A stretch of 64,000 nt of DNA, from assembly GCA_004168015.1 (NCBI GenBank), contig SEYW01000005.1, forward strand, positions 124,001 to 188,000, written 5' to 3'. The position numbers were made by a program, and so were the translations under genes. Positions within the stretch are counted from its first letter, which is position 1, and the number at the start of each line of letters is the position of its first letter. Of this stretch, positions 43,431 to 51,031 are shown piece after piece. This DNA is from Methylolobus aquaticus (lineage in GTDB: Bacteria; Pseudomonadota; Gammaproteobacteria; Methylococcales; Methylococcaceae). The notes beneath the pieces were generated by a model. The model did no database searches. It saw only the letters and a program-made list of their open reading frames with translations, and was not told the origin of the DNA.

Positions 43431-46400
43431 CTAAGTCAACGCGATCTGGCTCATCAGAACGGGCGCATTGGCTTCAATCACGCCGACCAACGTGAGTTCG
43501 ATCGCGCTGATCGGGTTGTCGAGACTGGTGCCGGGGCTGGCTTCCGTATAGAGCCAGAGCGCGGACTGGTGGCTGCCGCCGGTGTTGTCATTGAGCAGCA
43601 GCAGGGTCTGCTCGCCTTGAGTGACGGTCAGATTGAACTCGGCATTGAACTCGGCCGCCACCGCCGCTGCATTGGTCAGATTGGCGGTCGATACGCCGTC
43701 GTTGCCGGACCCCCGCAGGTACAGTGCCTCGATGCTGGCGAGGTTGGCGGCGGTGTTGCTGTTGTTCGCTGTTTCACTGTTACGAAAACTCAGTGTGCCG
43801 TTGCCGTCGGTGTCGAGTAACGCCCGGAGTGTCCCGGTGAGGTCGATCGAATCGATTTCCGCGGCGGTGCCGGTGCTGTCGAAGCGCCGGATCACCTCGC
43901 CGTCGCCGCCCTCGTTCGCGTCCGAGTAAACCGCTCGGTCCTTGACGTCGTCATTCCCCAGGCCGAAGTCGATCGTGTCGGCGCCAGCCCCTCCGAACAA
44001 CACATTGGCGTTGGCATCGCCGGTCAGCATGTCCGCACCGTCGCCGCCGGTGACGTTCTCTAGGCCGCTGATCGAACTGAAACCGGTGGCCGAACCGGTC
44101 GACAGGTTGACCGAGACGGCTGTCGTCGTGCCGGCATAACTCAAGGTATCGACGCCGGCGCCCAGGTCCAGATGAATCTCTTCTATCGTGGCGACCGTGC
44201 TGCCGGCCACTTGAGACACCAGACCGCTGGCGTCTAGCTGAACCGCCAGGCTGTCGTCGGCGCTGCTGCCGGTCACCAGCAGGCGGTCGGTGCCGGCATT
44301 GCCCTGCAAGGTGTCGTTGCCCTCGCCGACGGTGTAGTGGAGGGTGTCGTTGCCGAGGCCGCCCGAAAGGATATCGTCGCCCGCCCCGCCGAACAGGCTG
44401 TCGTCGCCGCTGCTGCCGTTGATGGTGTCGTTGCCGCCGGCGCCGTAGATCACGTCGTCGCTGCCCCCTCCGTTCTGGGTATTGTTGCCGCCAGTTCCGG
44501 TTCGGATCACAAAGGTTTCGGTGTAACTCAGACCGGTGTCGTCAGTGGTCTGCACGATCAACTGGTAGGTCGTGCTGGCCGTCAGCGCCCCGGCGCGCGA
44601 GACGACGCCGTTGTTGATCGAGAAGCCGACGCTGCTGCCGGGCAGCAAGGCATAGGTGAACGCGCTGGAGTCGGGATCGGTCGTGGTGAGGGTGCCCAAC
44701 ACCTCTCCGCCCTGGGGCAGTGCGCCATTCGCGGGGGGCGAACCGGTCCAACGGATGTCGGTCGGCGGTAGCCCGGTGATGTCGGTGTTCCCGTCGATGG
44801 TGATGGTGATCGACTGGGTCGTGCCGTCCGCGGCAACCACGGTGAAGCTGTCGGTGAGCTGCTGACCGGTGGCGAGCGCATCGACGGCCGGATGACTGTT
44901 GTTCAGCACATAGGTCCAGGTGCCCGCCGCCGTGAGGGTAAAGGTGCCATAGCCCTGATCGCTGGTGGTGGGTGTGGTAACCGCCTGGAAAGTGGCCGGG
45001 CTGTCGACGTCGCTGATGGTCAGCGTGCCCGCGACGCTGTTGTCGACGGCGTCCTCCGTCAGGGTGCCGTTCAGGGTGCCGCCGATCAGGGCCGGGTCAT
45101 TGACGTTGGCGATGGCGAGATCGAAGGTGTCGCTGACCTGCGCGCCGGCGCTGTCAGTGGCGGTGACCGTGATGCTGAGGGTGCCGACATCGTCGTTGCC
45201 TGGACTGCCGCTGAAGGTGCGCGTGGCGGCATCGAAGCTGAGCCAGGCCGGAAGCGCTGCGCCGCCGACGAGGGTGGCGGTGTAGGTCAGCGTATCGCCC
45301 AGGTCGACGTCGGCAAAGGTATCGGCCGCGAAGGTGAAGCTGAACGCGGCATCTTCTGTCGCGTTCTGATCGGCGATGGCATTGGCGAGCGTCGGCGAGT
45401 CGTTGGTGTTGGCAATCACCAGATCGAAGGTATCCGAGACAAGCGCACCGGTGCTGTCGGTGGCAGTGACCTTAAGGCTCAGGGTGCCGACATCGCCGTT
45501 GGCCGGCGTACCGGTGAACGTCCGGGTACCCGGGTCGAAGCTGAGCCAGGCCGGGAGGGGAGAGCCGTCGGCGAGCGTGGTGCTATAGGCCAGCGTGTCG
45601 CCGAGGTCGACGTCGGCAAAGGTATCGGCCGCGAAGGTGAAGCTGAACGCGGTGCCTTCGGTCGCGTTCTGATCGGCGATCGCGTTGGTGAGCGTCGGCG
45701 CGTCATTAGTGTTGGCAATCACCAGATCGAAGGTATCCGAGACAAGCGCACCGGTGCTGTCGGTGGCGGTGACCTTCAGGGTCAGGGTGCCGACATCGCC
45801 GTTGGCCGGGGTGCCGGTGAACGTTCGGGTACCCGGGTCGAAGCTGAGCCAGGCGGGGAGGGGAGAGCCGTCGGCGAGCGTGGCGCTATAGGTCAGCGTG
45901 TCGCCGAGATCGACGTCGGTGAAGGTGTCGGCCGCGAAGGTGAAGCTGAACGCGGCCTCTTCGGTGGCATTCTGATCCCCGATCGCATTCGCGAGCGTCG
46001 GTGCGTCGTTGATGTTGGCGACGACAAGGTCGAAGGTATCGCTTATCTGTGCGCCGGCGCTGTCGGTGGCCGTGACCCTAACGCTGATGATGCCGCCGTT
46101 ATCGGGGCTACCGCTGAACGTCCGGGTACCCGGGTCGAAGCTGAGCCAGGCCGGGAGGGGAGAGCCGTCGGCGAGCGTGGCGCTATAGGTCAGCGTGTCG
46201 CCCAGGTCGACGTCGGCGAAGGTATCGGCCGCGAAGGTGAAGCTGAACGCGGCATCTTCGGTCGCGTTCTGATCGGCGATCGCGTTGGTGAGCGTCGGCG
46301 CGTCGTTGGTGTTGGCAATCACCAGGCCGAACGTGTCCGAGACAAACACGCCCGCGCTGTCGGTGGCGGTGACCTTCAGGCTCAGGGTGCCGACATCGTC

Positions 46401-48245
46401 ATTCGTCGGCATGCCACTGAAGGTGCGTGTGGCGGCATCGAAGCTGAGCCAGGCCGGGAGGGGAGAGCCGTCGGCGAGCGTGGCGCTAAAGGTCAGCGTG
46501 TCGCCCGCATCCACATCCGCGAAAGCGTTGGCTGGAACCTGAAACGAGAAGACCGCGTCTTCGCTGGCGTTCTGGTCCACGAGGGCATTCGCCAAGGTCG
46601 GCGCATCGTTGACCGGGTCGAGAACCAATTGCAGCGAGGCCGACACGGAACCCCCGTTGCCGTCACTGACGATGTAGGTGATCGTGACCGGCCCGAAATA
46701 GTCTGCCGGCGGCGTGAAGGTCCACGTGCCGTCGCCGTTGTCGGTCAGGCTGCCCTGGCTGGCCAGCAGTCCGCCGACCTGCAAGGTATCGCCGTCCGGG
46801 TCGGAATACCCCTGTAGTAGCGCGACCGCATTCAGTGTGTAGGTCTGGTCTTCCGTGCCGTTGGGCAGTGTCGCCGGCGTGCCGTCAAGCACGGGTGGCT
46901 CATTAGGGCTCGGTAACCTGAAAAAAACGCTGGGGAAGGAATCCTCGGTGCCGGGATAGATGTCCTTCAGCCGCTGGGTACCGGCGACAGTACCGTCGGT
47001 GATCCACAGTTCGACGCCCGTGGGGCCGTCTTGAGCCTGGAAGATCGCCTGGCCGTTGCCAAGTGCGGTGAAATAAGTGGGGACGGACGAGTTCGGCCCG
47101 GTATTGATGTCCTTCAGCATTTGGGTGCCGGCGGCCGTACCGTCGGTGACCCACAGCTCGTAGCCGTTGGTGTCGTCGGTGGCCACGAAAAGCACCAGGC
47201 CGTTGCCGAGTGCGGCGAAGTCAGAGGGAGAGGACGAGCCCGTTCCGGCAACGATGTCCTTCAGCATTTGGGTGCCGGCGGCGGTGCCGTCGGTGATCCA
47301 CAGCTCGCTGCCGGCAGTGCCGTCGTTGGCACGGAACAGCAGTTGCCCGTTGCCGAGGGCGGTGAAGCCAGCGGGCGAGGAGGAACTCGCCCCGGGACGG
47401 ATGTCCCGCAGCAGCTGCGTGCCGGCAGCGGTACCGTCGGTGATCCACAGTTCGTAGCCATTGACGCCGTTGTTGGTACGGAAAACCCATTGCCCGTTGC
47501 CGAGTGCAGTGAACTCAAGCGGCGCGGACGAACTCGAGCCGGAATTGATGTCCTTCAGCAATTGGGTGCCGGCGGCGGTGCCATCGGTGATCCACAGTTC
47601 GGTGCCATGGGTGGCATCGGAGGCCGTGAAGAGTACCTGGCCGTTGCCGAGCACGGTGAACTGTGAGGGCAAGGAGGAGCCCGTTCCGGACCGGATGTCC
47701 TTCAGGAGCAGTGTGCCGGCGGCAGTGCCGTCGGTGATCCACAGTTCGGTGCCGTGGGTGGCGTCGCTGGCCGTGAAAAGCGCTTGACCGTTGCCGAGCG
47801 CGGTGAACTGTGTGGGCGAGGACGAACCCGTTCCGGACCGGATGTCCTTCAGCAGCTGGGTGCCGGCAGCGGTGCCGTCGGTGACCCACAATTCGAAGCC
47901 GGAGGCGCCGTCGTTGGCCTGGAAGAGCACCAGGCCGTTGCCGAGTGCGGTGAACTGTGAGGGCGATGACGAGCCTGTTCCGAGACGGATATCCTTCAGC
48001 AGCTGGGTGCCGGCGGTGGTGCCGTCGGTGATCCACAGTTCGGTGCCCGTGGTGCCGTCGTCGGCCTGAAAGAGCACCAGGCCGTTGCCGAGCGCGGCGA
48101 ACCCATCGGGCGAGGACCAGCCCAAGCCTGGATTGATGTCCTTCAGTAGGTAGGTGCCGGCGGCGGTGCCGTCGGTGATCCACAGTTCGGTACCGGTGGT
48201 GCCGTCGTCAGCCCGGAAGAGCCAACGGCCTGTCTGGTTGGGCAT
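43431..48245 (-). CDS. giant RTX/T1SS-type surface protein with ELWxTDGT, Ig-like and VCBS repeats
   Basis: 1604 residues, ATG 48245 with CAGGAGAC upstream. There is no N-terminal signal peptide, consistent with type I secretion from the C-terminus. In order: nine 49-residue units containing ELWITDGTAAGTQLLKDI (6-446); a cadherin-like domain (about 450-545); five 99-residue putative-Ig (He_PIG) units with LPAWLSFD and TRTFSG (about 547-1048); a VCBS-type domain (about 1050-1155); RTX nonapeptides GGAGDDILSGGLGNDTL near 1280 and GGAGADTIDFGLGNDD near 1415; and a C-terminal T1SS-type end. Glycine/Asp RTX loops bind calcium after export. Likely a large adhesin or matrix protein; no ABC exporter gene is within the window. 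Confidence 0.85.
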   Translation of the reverse strand: MPNQTGRWLFRADDGTTGTELWITDGTAAGTYLLKDINPGLGWSSPDGFAALGNGLVLFQADDGTTGTELWITDGTTAGTQLLKDIRLGTGSSSPSQFTALGNGLVLFQANDGASGFELWVTDGTAAGTQLLKDIRSGTGSSSPTQFTALGNGQALFTASDATHGTELWITDGTAAGTLLLKDIRSGTGSSLPSQFTVLGNGQVLFTASDATHGTELWITDGTAAGTQLLKDINSGSSSSAPLEFTALGNGQWVFRTNNGVNGYELWITDGTAAGTQLLRDIRPGASSSSPAGFTALGNGQLLFRANDGTAGSELWITDGTAAGTQMLKDIVAGTGSSSPSDFAALGNGLVLFVATDDTNGYELWVTDGTAAGTQMLKDINTGPNSSVPTYFTALGNGQAIFQAQDGPTGVELWITDGTVAGTQRLKDIYPGTEDSFPSVFFRLPSPNEPPVLDGTPATLPNGTEDQTYTLNAVALLQGYSDPDGDTLQVGGLLASQGSLTDNGDGTWTFTPPADYFGPVTITYIVSDGNGGSVSASLQLVLDPVNDAPTLANALVDQNASEDAVFSFQVPANAFADVDAGDTLTFSATLADGSPLPAWLSFDAATRTFSGMPTNDDVGTLSLKVTATDSAGVFVSDTFGLVIANTNDAPTLTNAIADQNATEDAAFSFTFAADTFADVDLGDTLTYSATLADGSPLPAWLSFDPGTRTFSGSPDNGGIISVRVTATDSAGAQISDTFDLVVANINDAPTLANAIGDQNATEEAAFSFTFAADTFTDVDLGDTLTYSATLADGSPLPAWLSFDPGTRTFTGTPANGDVGTLTLKVTATDSTGALVSDTFDLVIANTNDAPTLTNAIADQNATEGTAFSFTFAADTFADVDLGDTLAYSTTLADGSPLPAWLSFDPGTRTFTGTPANGDVGTLSLKVTATDSTGALVSDTFDLVIANTNDSPTLANAIADQNATEDAAFSFTFAADTFADVDLGDTLTYTATLVGGAALPAWLSFDAATRTFSGSPGNDDVGTLSITVTATDSAGAQVSDTFDLAIANVNDPALIGGTLNGTLTEDAVDNSVAGTLTISDVDSPATFQAVTTPTTSDQGYGTFTLTAAGTWTYVLNNSHPAVDALATGQQLTDSFTVVAADGTTQSITITIDGNTDITGLPPTDIRWTGSPPANGALPQGGEVLGTLTTTDPDSSAFTYALLPGSSVGFSINNGVVSRAGALTASTTYQLIVQTTDDTGLSYTETFVIRTGTGGNNTQNGGGSDDVIYGAGGNDTINGSSGDDSLFGGAGDDILSGGLGNDTLHYTVGEGNDTLQGNAGTDRLLVTGSSADDSLAVQLDASGLVSQVAGSTVATIEEIHLDLGAGVDTLSYAGTTTAVSVNLSTGSATGFSSISGLENVTGGDGADMLTGDANANVLFGGAGADTIDFGLGNDDVKDRAVYSDANEGGDGEVIRRFDSTGTAAEIDSIDLTGTLRALLDTDGNGTLSFRNSETANNSNTAANLASIEALYLRGSGNDGVSTANLTNAAAVAAEFNAEFNLTVTQGEQTLLLLNDNTGGSHQSALWLYTEASPGTSLDNPISAIELTLVGVIEANAPVLMSQIALT
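45103..46604 (-). repeat. five 297-303-bp tandem coding repeats (Ig-like units)
   Basis: Five units of about 99-101 codons coding for Ig-like domains, with long stretches of near-identical DNA (for example the word AGCCAGGCCGGGAGGGGAGA recurs). The similarity points to recent amplification. Confidence 0.88.
46908..48230 (-). repeat. nine 147-bp tandem coding repeats (ELWxTDGT units)
   Basis: Nine consecutive 49-codon units, each with ELW(I/V)TDGT, AGT and a terminal F.ALGNG. The period is exactly 147 bp with no indel until the ninth unit, which ends in a different linker. Confidence 0.92.
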
Positions 48246-48393
48246 GTCGCGTCTCCTGCAGTGTCGTTCGGTTTGATGTTTCCGGAATCGGCAAAAAGGT
48301 CAACGCACTCCGGGTATTCATTCACGCAGTGCTCGTTCTCTGCCGTCGGTTGCCGTATCGCCTGAGGGGGACGTCTACTATAGCCCAAACTAC

Positions 48394-48411
48394 ATAGGTA
48401 TTTATGCCTAT
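48394..48411. promoter_or_regulatory. operator-like palindrome upstream of the RTX gene
   Basis: ATAGGTAT at 48394-48401 and ATGCCTAT at 48404-48411 form an 18-bp near-perfect palindrome (one mismatch) about 150 bp upstream of the RTX start. It lies in an AT-rich patch (about 48370-48440) that contrasts with the GC-rich surroundings. Likely a binding site of a dimeric regulator; which one is unknown. Confidence 0.5.
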
Positions 48412-48507
48412 TGACTATTGATATGTTATTTGTTTATTTCGCGCGGAGGTCTGCTTGGCGGGGGCGACAGCGTCGCTTAATCCGCTGATGAAGATACCTC
48501 TTCCGGA

Positions 48508-49521
48508 TTATCCAGCTTGAGTGGGCTGGAGAAGCGCGAGCCGATCCACGAAGCGCCGGGCCGAGGCTTCCCAGGACCAGTCCAGCGCATAGCGCCGGCA
48601 AGCGTCGGGATCGAGATTCAGTGCGTCCAGTGCGGCGCGGCGCAAATCCCAGTCGAGCCGGCCGACGCGGGGATCGCGAATGGCGTCGAGTGGACCTGGA
48701 ACCGGGTAGGCGGCGACCGGCACGCCGCAGGCCAGGGCTTCCAGCATCGCCAGGCCGAAGGTGTCGGTGCGGCTCGGAAACACCAGCACGTCGCCAGCGG
48801 AGAGACACCGAGCCAGTTCCTGGCCGTGACGGTAGCCGAGAAAGCGGGCCTCGGGATAACGCGTCTCGAGTTCGGGGCGCTGCGGTCCGTCCCCGATCAC
48901 GACCTTGCTGCCGGGGAGATCCAGTCGCAGGAAATCCTCGACGGACTTTTCGACAGCGATACGGCCGAGGTACATGAAGACCGGGCGCGGGGCTACGATC
49001 ATTTCCTTGCCCAGCGGCCGGAACTGCTCCGTGTCGACCCCCAGCGGCCAGGTGACGAGCCGGCGAAAGCCCTTCCGGGTGAGTTGCTCGGACAGTGAGT
49101 CCGTGCCGACGAGCACCCGTTGACTCCGGCGATGGAACCAGCGCAGATAGCCGTAGCTCACGGACAGCGGAATGCCGGCCCGGAGCTTCAGGTATTCCGG
49201 GAAGTGGCTGTGAAAGGACGAGGTATAGGGCCAGCGGCGGTGACGGCAATAGCGCCGGGCCGCGAAGCCGACCGGTCCCTCGGTCATCAGGTGGATCGCG
49301 TCCGGCTGCGAGGCATCGATCAGCGGGCGCAACCGGGGGCCGCACAGGAAGGCGAGCCGGACATCGGGGTAGCCCGGGCACGGCCAGGTGCGAAAGGGTT
49401 CCGGCGTGATGACGGTCACGGTGTGGCCGAGACGGCTCAGGGCCCGGGTCAGCTCGACGAGGGCCGTGACGATGCCGTTGATCTGAGGGTGCCAGGCGTC
49501 GCTGATCAGCGTGATGCGCAA
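48508..49521 (-). CDS. family 4 glycosyltransferase (GT-B)
   Basis: 337 residues from TTG 49521. This start is supported by AGGAAGG seven bases upstream and by the family-like opening LRITLISDAWHPQINGIVTAL. Retaining GT4 features are FHSHFPEY, VGTDSLSEQLTRKGF, PLGVDTEQF, YLGRIAVEKSVEDFL, VIGDGP and the donor-binding VFPSRTDTFGLAMLEALACGVPVAAYP (E-x7-E). The sequence is close to enzymes that glycosylate diacylglycerol or phosphatidyl-inositol (the GT4 type annotated as mannosyltransferase or SQDG/MGDG-type synthase), so a membrane-lipid glycosylation role is likely. It is divergently transcribed from the transporter gene with a 100-bp gap. Confidence 0.88.
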   Translation of the reverse strand: MRITLISDAWHPQINGIVTALVELTRALSRLGHTVTVITPEPFRTWPCPGYPDVRLAFLCGPRLRPLIDASQPDAIHLMTEGPVGFAARRYCRHRRWPYTSSFHSHFPEYLKLRAGIPLSVSYGYLRWFHRRSQRVLVGTDSLSEQLTRKGFRRLVTWPLGVDTEQFRPLGKEMIVAPRPVFMYLGRIAVEKSVEDFLRLDLPGSKVVIGDGPQRPELETRYPEARFLGYRHGQELARCLSAGDVLVFPSRTDTFGLAMLEALACGVPVAAYPVPGPLDAIRDPRVGRLDWDLRRAALDALNLDPDACRRYALDWSWEASARRFVDRLALLQPTQAG

Positions 49522-49623
49522 GAATGCCTTCCTGTCGGACTTGTCGGCGTCGCGGCCGGGCTGTACAAGTGCCGCTTCCGGGCCCGCCCGCCGGCCCGCA
49601 ACTGTTCTGTGCCGGATTCGACG

Positions 49624-50961
49624 ATGAACCACACCCCGCTGCCCCGTAGCACGCTGATCTACTACGCGTTGCCCGAGTTGACCCAGGCGGTGGTGACGCT
49701 GCCGATGGCCTTGTTCGTGCCGGCATTCTACACGGACGATCTCGGCCTGCCGCTGGCGGGCGTGGGTGCGGCCATCGCCGCGTCACGCCTGCTCGATGTT
49801 GTCGTCGATCCTGTCGTCGGCATGCTCAGCGACCGGACCCGGACGCGCTGGGGACGCCGTAAGCCATGGATCGCTGCCGGCACTCCGGCCTTGATGCTGT
49901 CGGCCTGGATGGTCTTTGCACCCCCGGCGGGCGTCTCTCTGGCCTACCTGTTCGTGTGGGCCAGCGTGCTGTTCCTCGCGTTCACGCTGGTCGATCTGCC
50001 CCACAAGGTCTGGGGTGCCGAACTGTCGACCGATTATCTGGAACGCAATCATGTCGCGGCCTGGCGCGAAGGTTTCGGCGGCGCCGGGCTGGTTCTGTTT
50101 CTCGCGACGCTGCTGATCATGGGATTCTTCGGCCACACGGCCGCGCGCGAGCAGCTGTGGGCCATCGGGCTGATCATCGTACTGAGCCTGCCGCCACTCG
50201 TCGGCCTGGCACTGGGAAAGGTGCCGGAGGCGCCGCCGGAGGAATTGATCGGCGCGCGGCAGCGGGGGTGGCCGGCCTTGCGTCTGGTGCTTCGGAACCG
50301 CGCCTTTCGGCGCACGATGGCGACCATCCTGTTGTTCGGCGCGGCGGTCATGATCCAGGCCACGTTGCACAAACTGGTCCTGACGCACGTGATCGGGCGC
50401 CCCGAGCTGTTTGCGCCCCTGATCCTGGCCGAGACGCTGGCCTCACTGGGTGCGATTCCGTTGTGGCTCCGGCTCGCGGCGCGTTTCGGCAAACACCGTG
50501 TGGTAACCGCCGCCGCACTGTGGGTCGGCCTCTGGAGTCTGGCCTTTCCGTTGCTGGGTGCCGGGGATATCGTGCCCTATGCCGCGCTGATCATCCTGCG
50601 CGGCAGTAGCCTGACGTCGATCTTTCTGCTGTCGAACTCGATTGCCGCCGATGTCGTGGACCAGGACATCGTCGAATCGGGCCGGCAGCGCACCGGTCTG
50701 TTCTTCGCGGTCTGGGGCATGGCGGTCAAGGGTGCGGTCGCGCTGGGGGTGTTGCTGGCGACCGCGCTGCCGGCGGCCTTCGGGTTCGAGCCCTCGGCCG
50801 GTGCTCAGTCGGCTGACTCGGTCCGCTGGTTGCTGATCGTCTACGGTTGGCTGCCATGCGCGATCATGCTGCTGGGTGTGCCCCTGTTGTGGCATTTCCC
50901 GATCGATCGGCAGCGACACGGGGAACTGCGCAAGGCGATCGCAGAACGCCGGGCGGAGTGA
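49624..50961 (+). CDS. MFS transporter, glycoside-pentoside-hexuronide (GPH/MelB-like) type
   Basis: 445 residues from ATG 49624 with about 12 hydrophobic helices. MelB-like features are LLDVVVDPVVGMLSDRTRTRWGRRKPW (the D-P-x-G-x-x-x-D-R loop after TM2, about 59-80) and DLPHKVWGAELS near 123-134. It should act as a cation-coupled symporter in the inner membrane; the substrate is unknown, and GPH relatives also transport non-sugars. The upstream long open frame antisense to the GT4 gene is not used. It converges on the PAS-GGDEF-EAL gene with a 70-bp gap. Confidence 0.88.
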   Translation: MNHTPLPRSTLIYYALPELTQAVVTLPMALFVPAFYTDDLGLPLAGVGAAIAASRLLDVVVDPVVGMLSDRTRTRWGRRKPWIAAGTPALMLSAWMVFAPPAGVSLAYLFVWASVLFLAFTLVDLPHKVWGAELSTDYLERNHVAAWREGFGGAGLVLFLATLLIMGFFGHTAAREQLWAIGLIIVLSLPPLVGLALGKVPEAPPEELIGARQRGWPALRLVLRNRAFRRTMATILLFGAAVMIQATLHKLVLTHVIGRPELFAPLILAETLASLGAIPLWLRLAARFGKHRVVTAAALWVGLWSLAFPLLGAGDIVPYAALIILRGSSLTSIFLLSNSIAADVVDQDIVESGRQRTGLFFAVWGMAVKGAVALGVLLATALPAAFGFEPSAGAQSADSVRWLLIVYGWLPCAIMLLGVPLLWHFPIDRQRHGELRKAIAERRAE

Positions 50962-51031
50962 GGCAGGTCCTTGTTCAAATGCCGCTTGGCAAGCCGATGT
51001 CGACCTCGCGATGGCGCGCTCGAGAGCGCGG

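Noticed and set aside
44892-46817. Long plus-strand open frame (641 codons) antisense to the RTX gene
   Set aside because: It mirrors the repeat structure of the RTX gene on the other strand, with low-complexity Gly/Arg/Glu-rich residues. The minus-strand frame has recognisable domains; this one has none.
46908-48230. Regular repeats that might be a CRISPR array
   Set aside because: The 147-bp period, absence of unique spacers between identical short repeats, and an open frame throughout show tandem coding repeats. No cas gene is present.
48434-49786. Minus-strand frame of 450 codons overlapping the GT4 gene
   Set aside because: Composition is Arg/Pro/Ser-rich and it is out of frame with the GT4 gene, whose motifs are intact.
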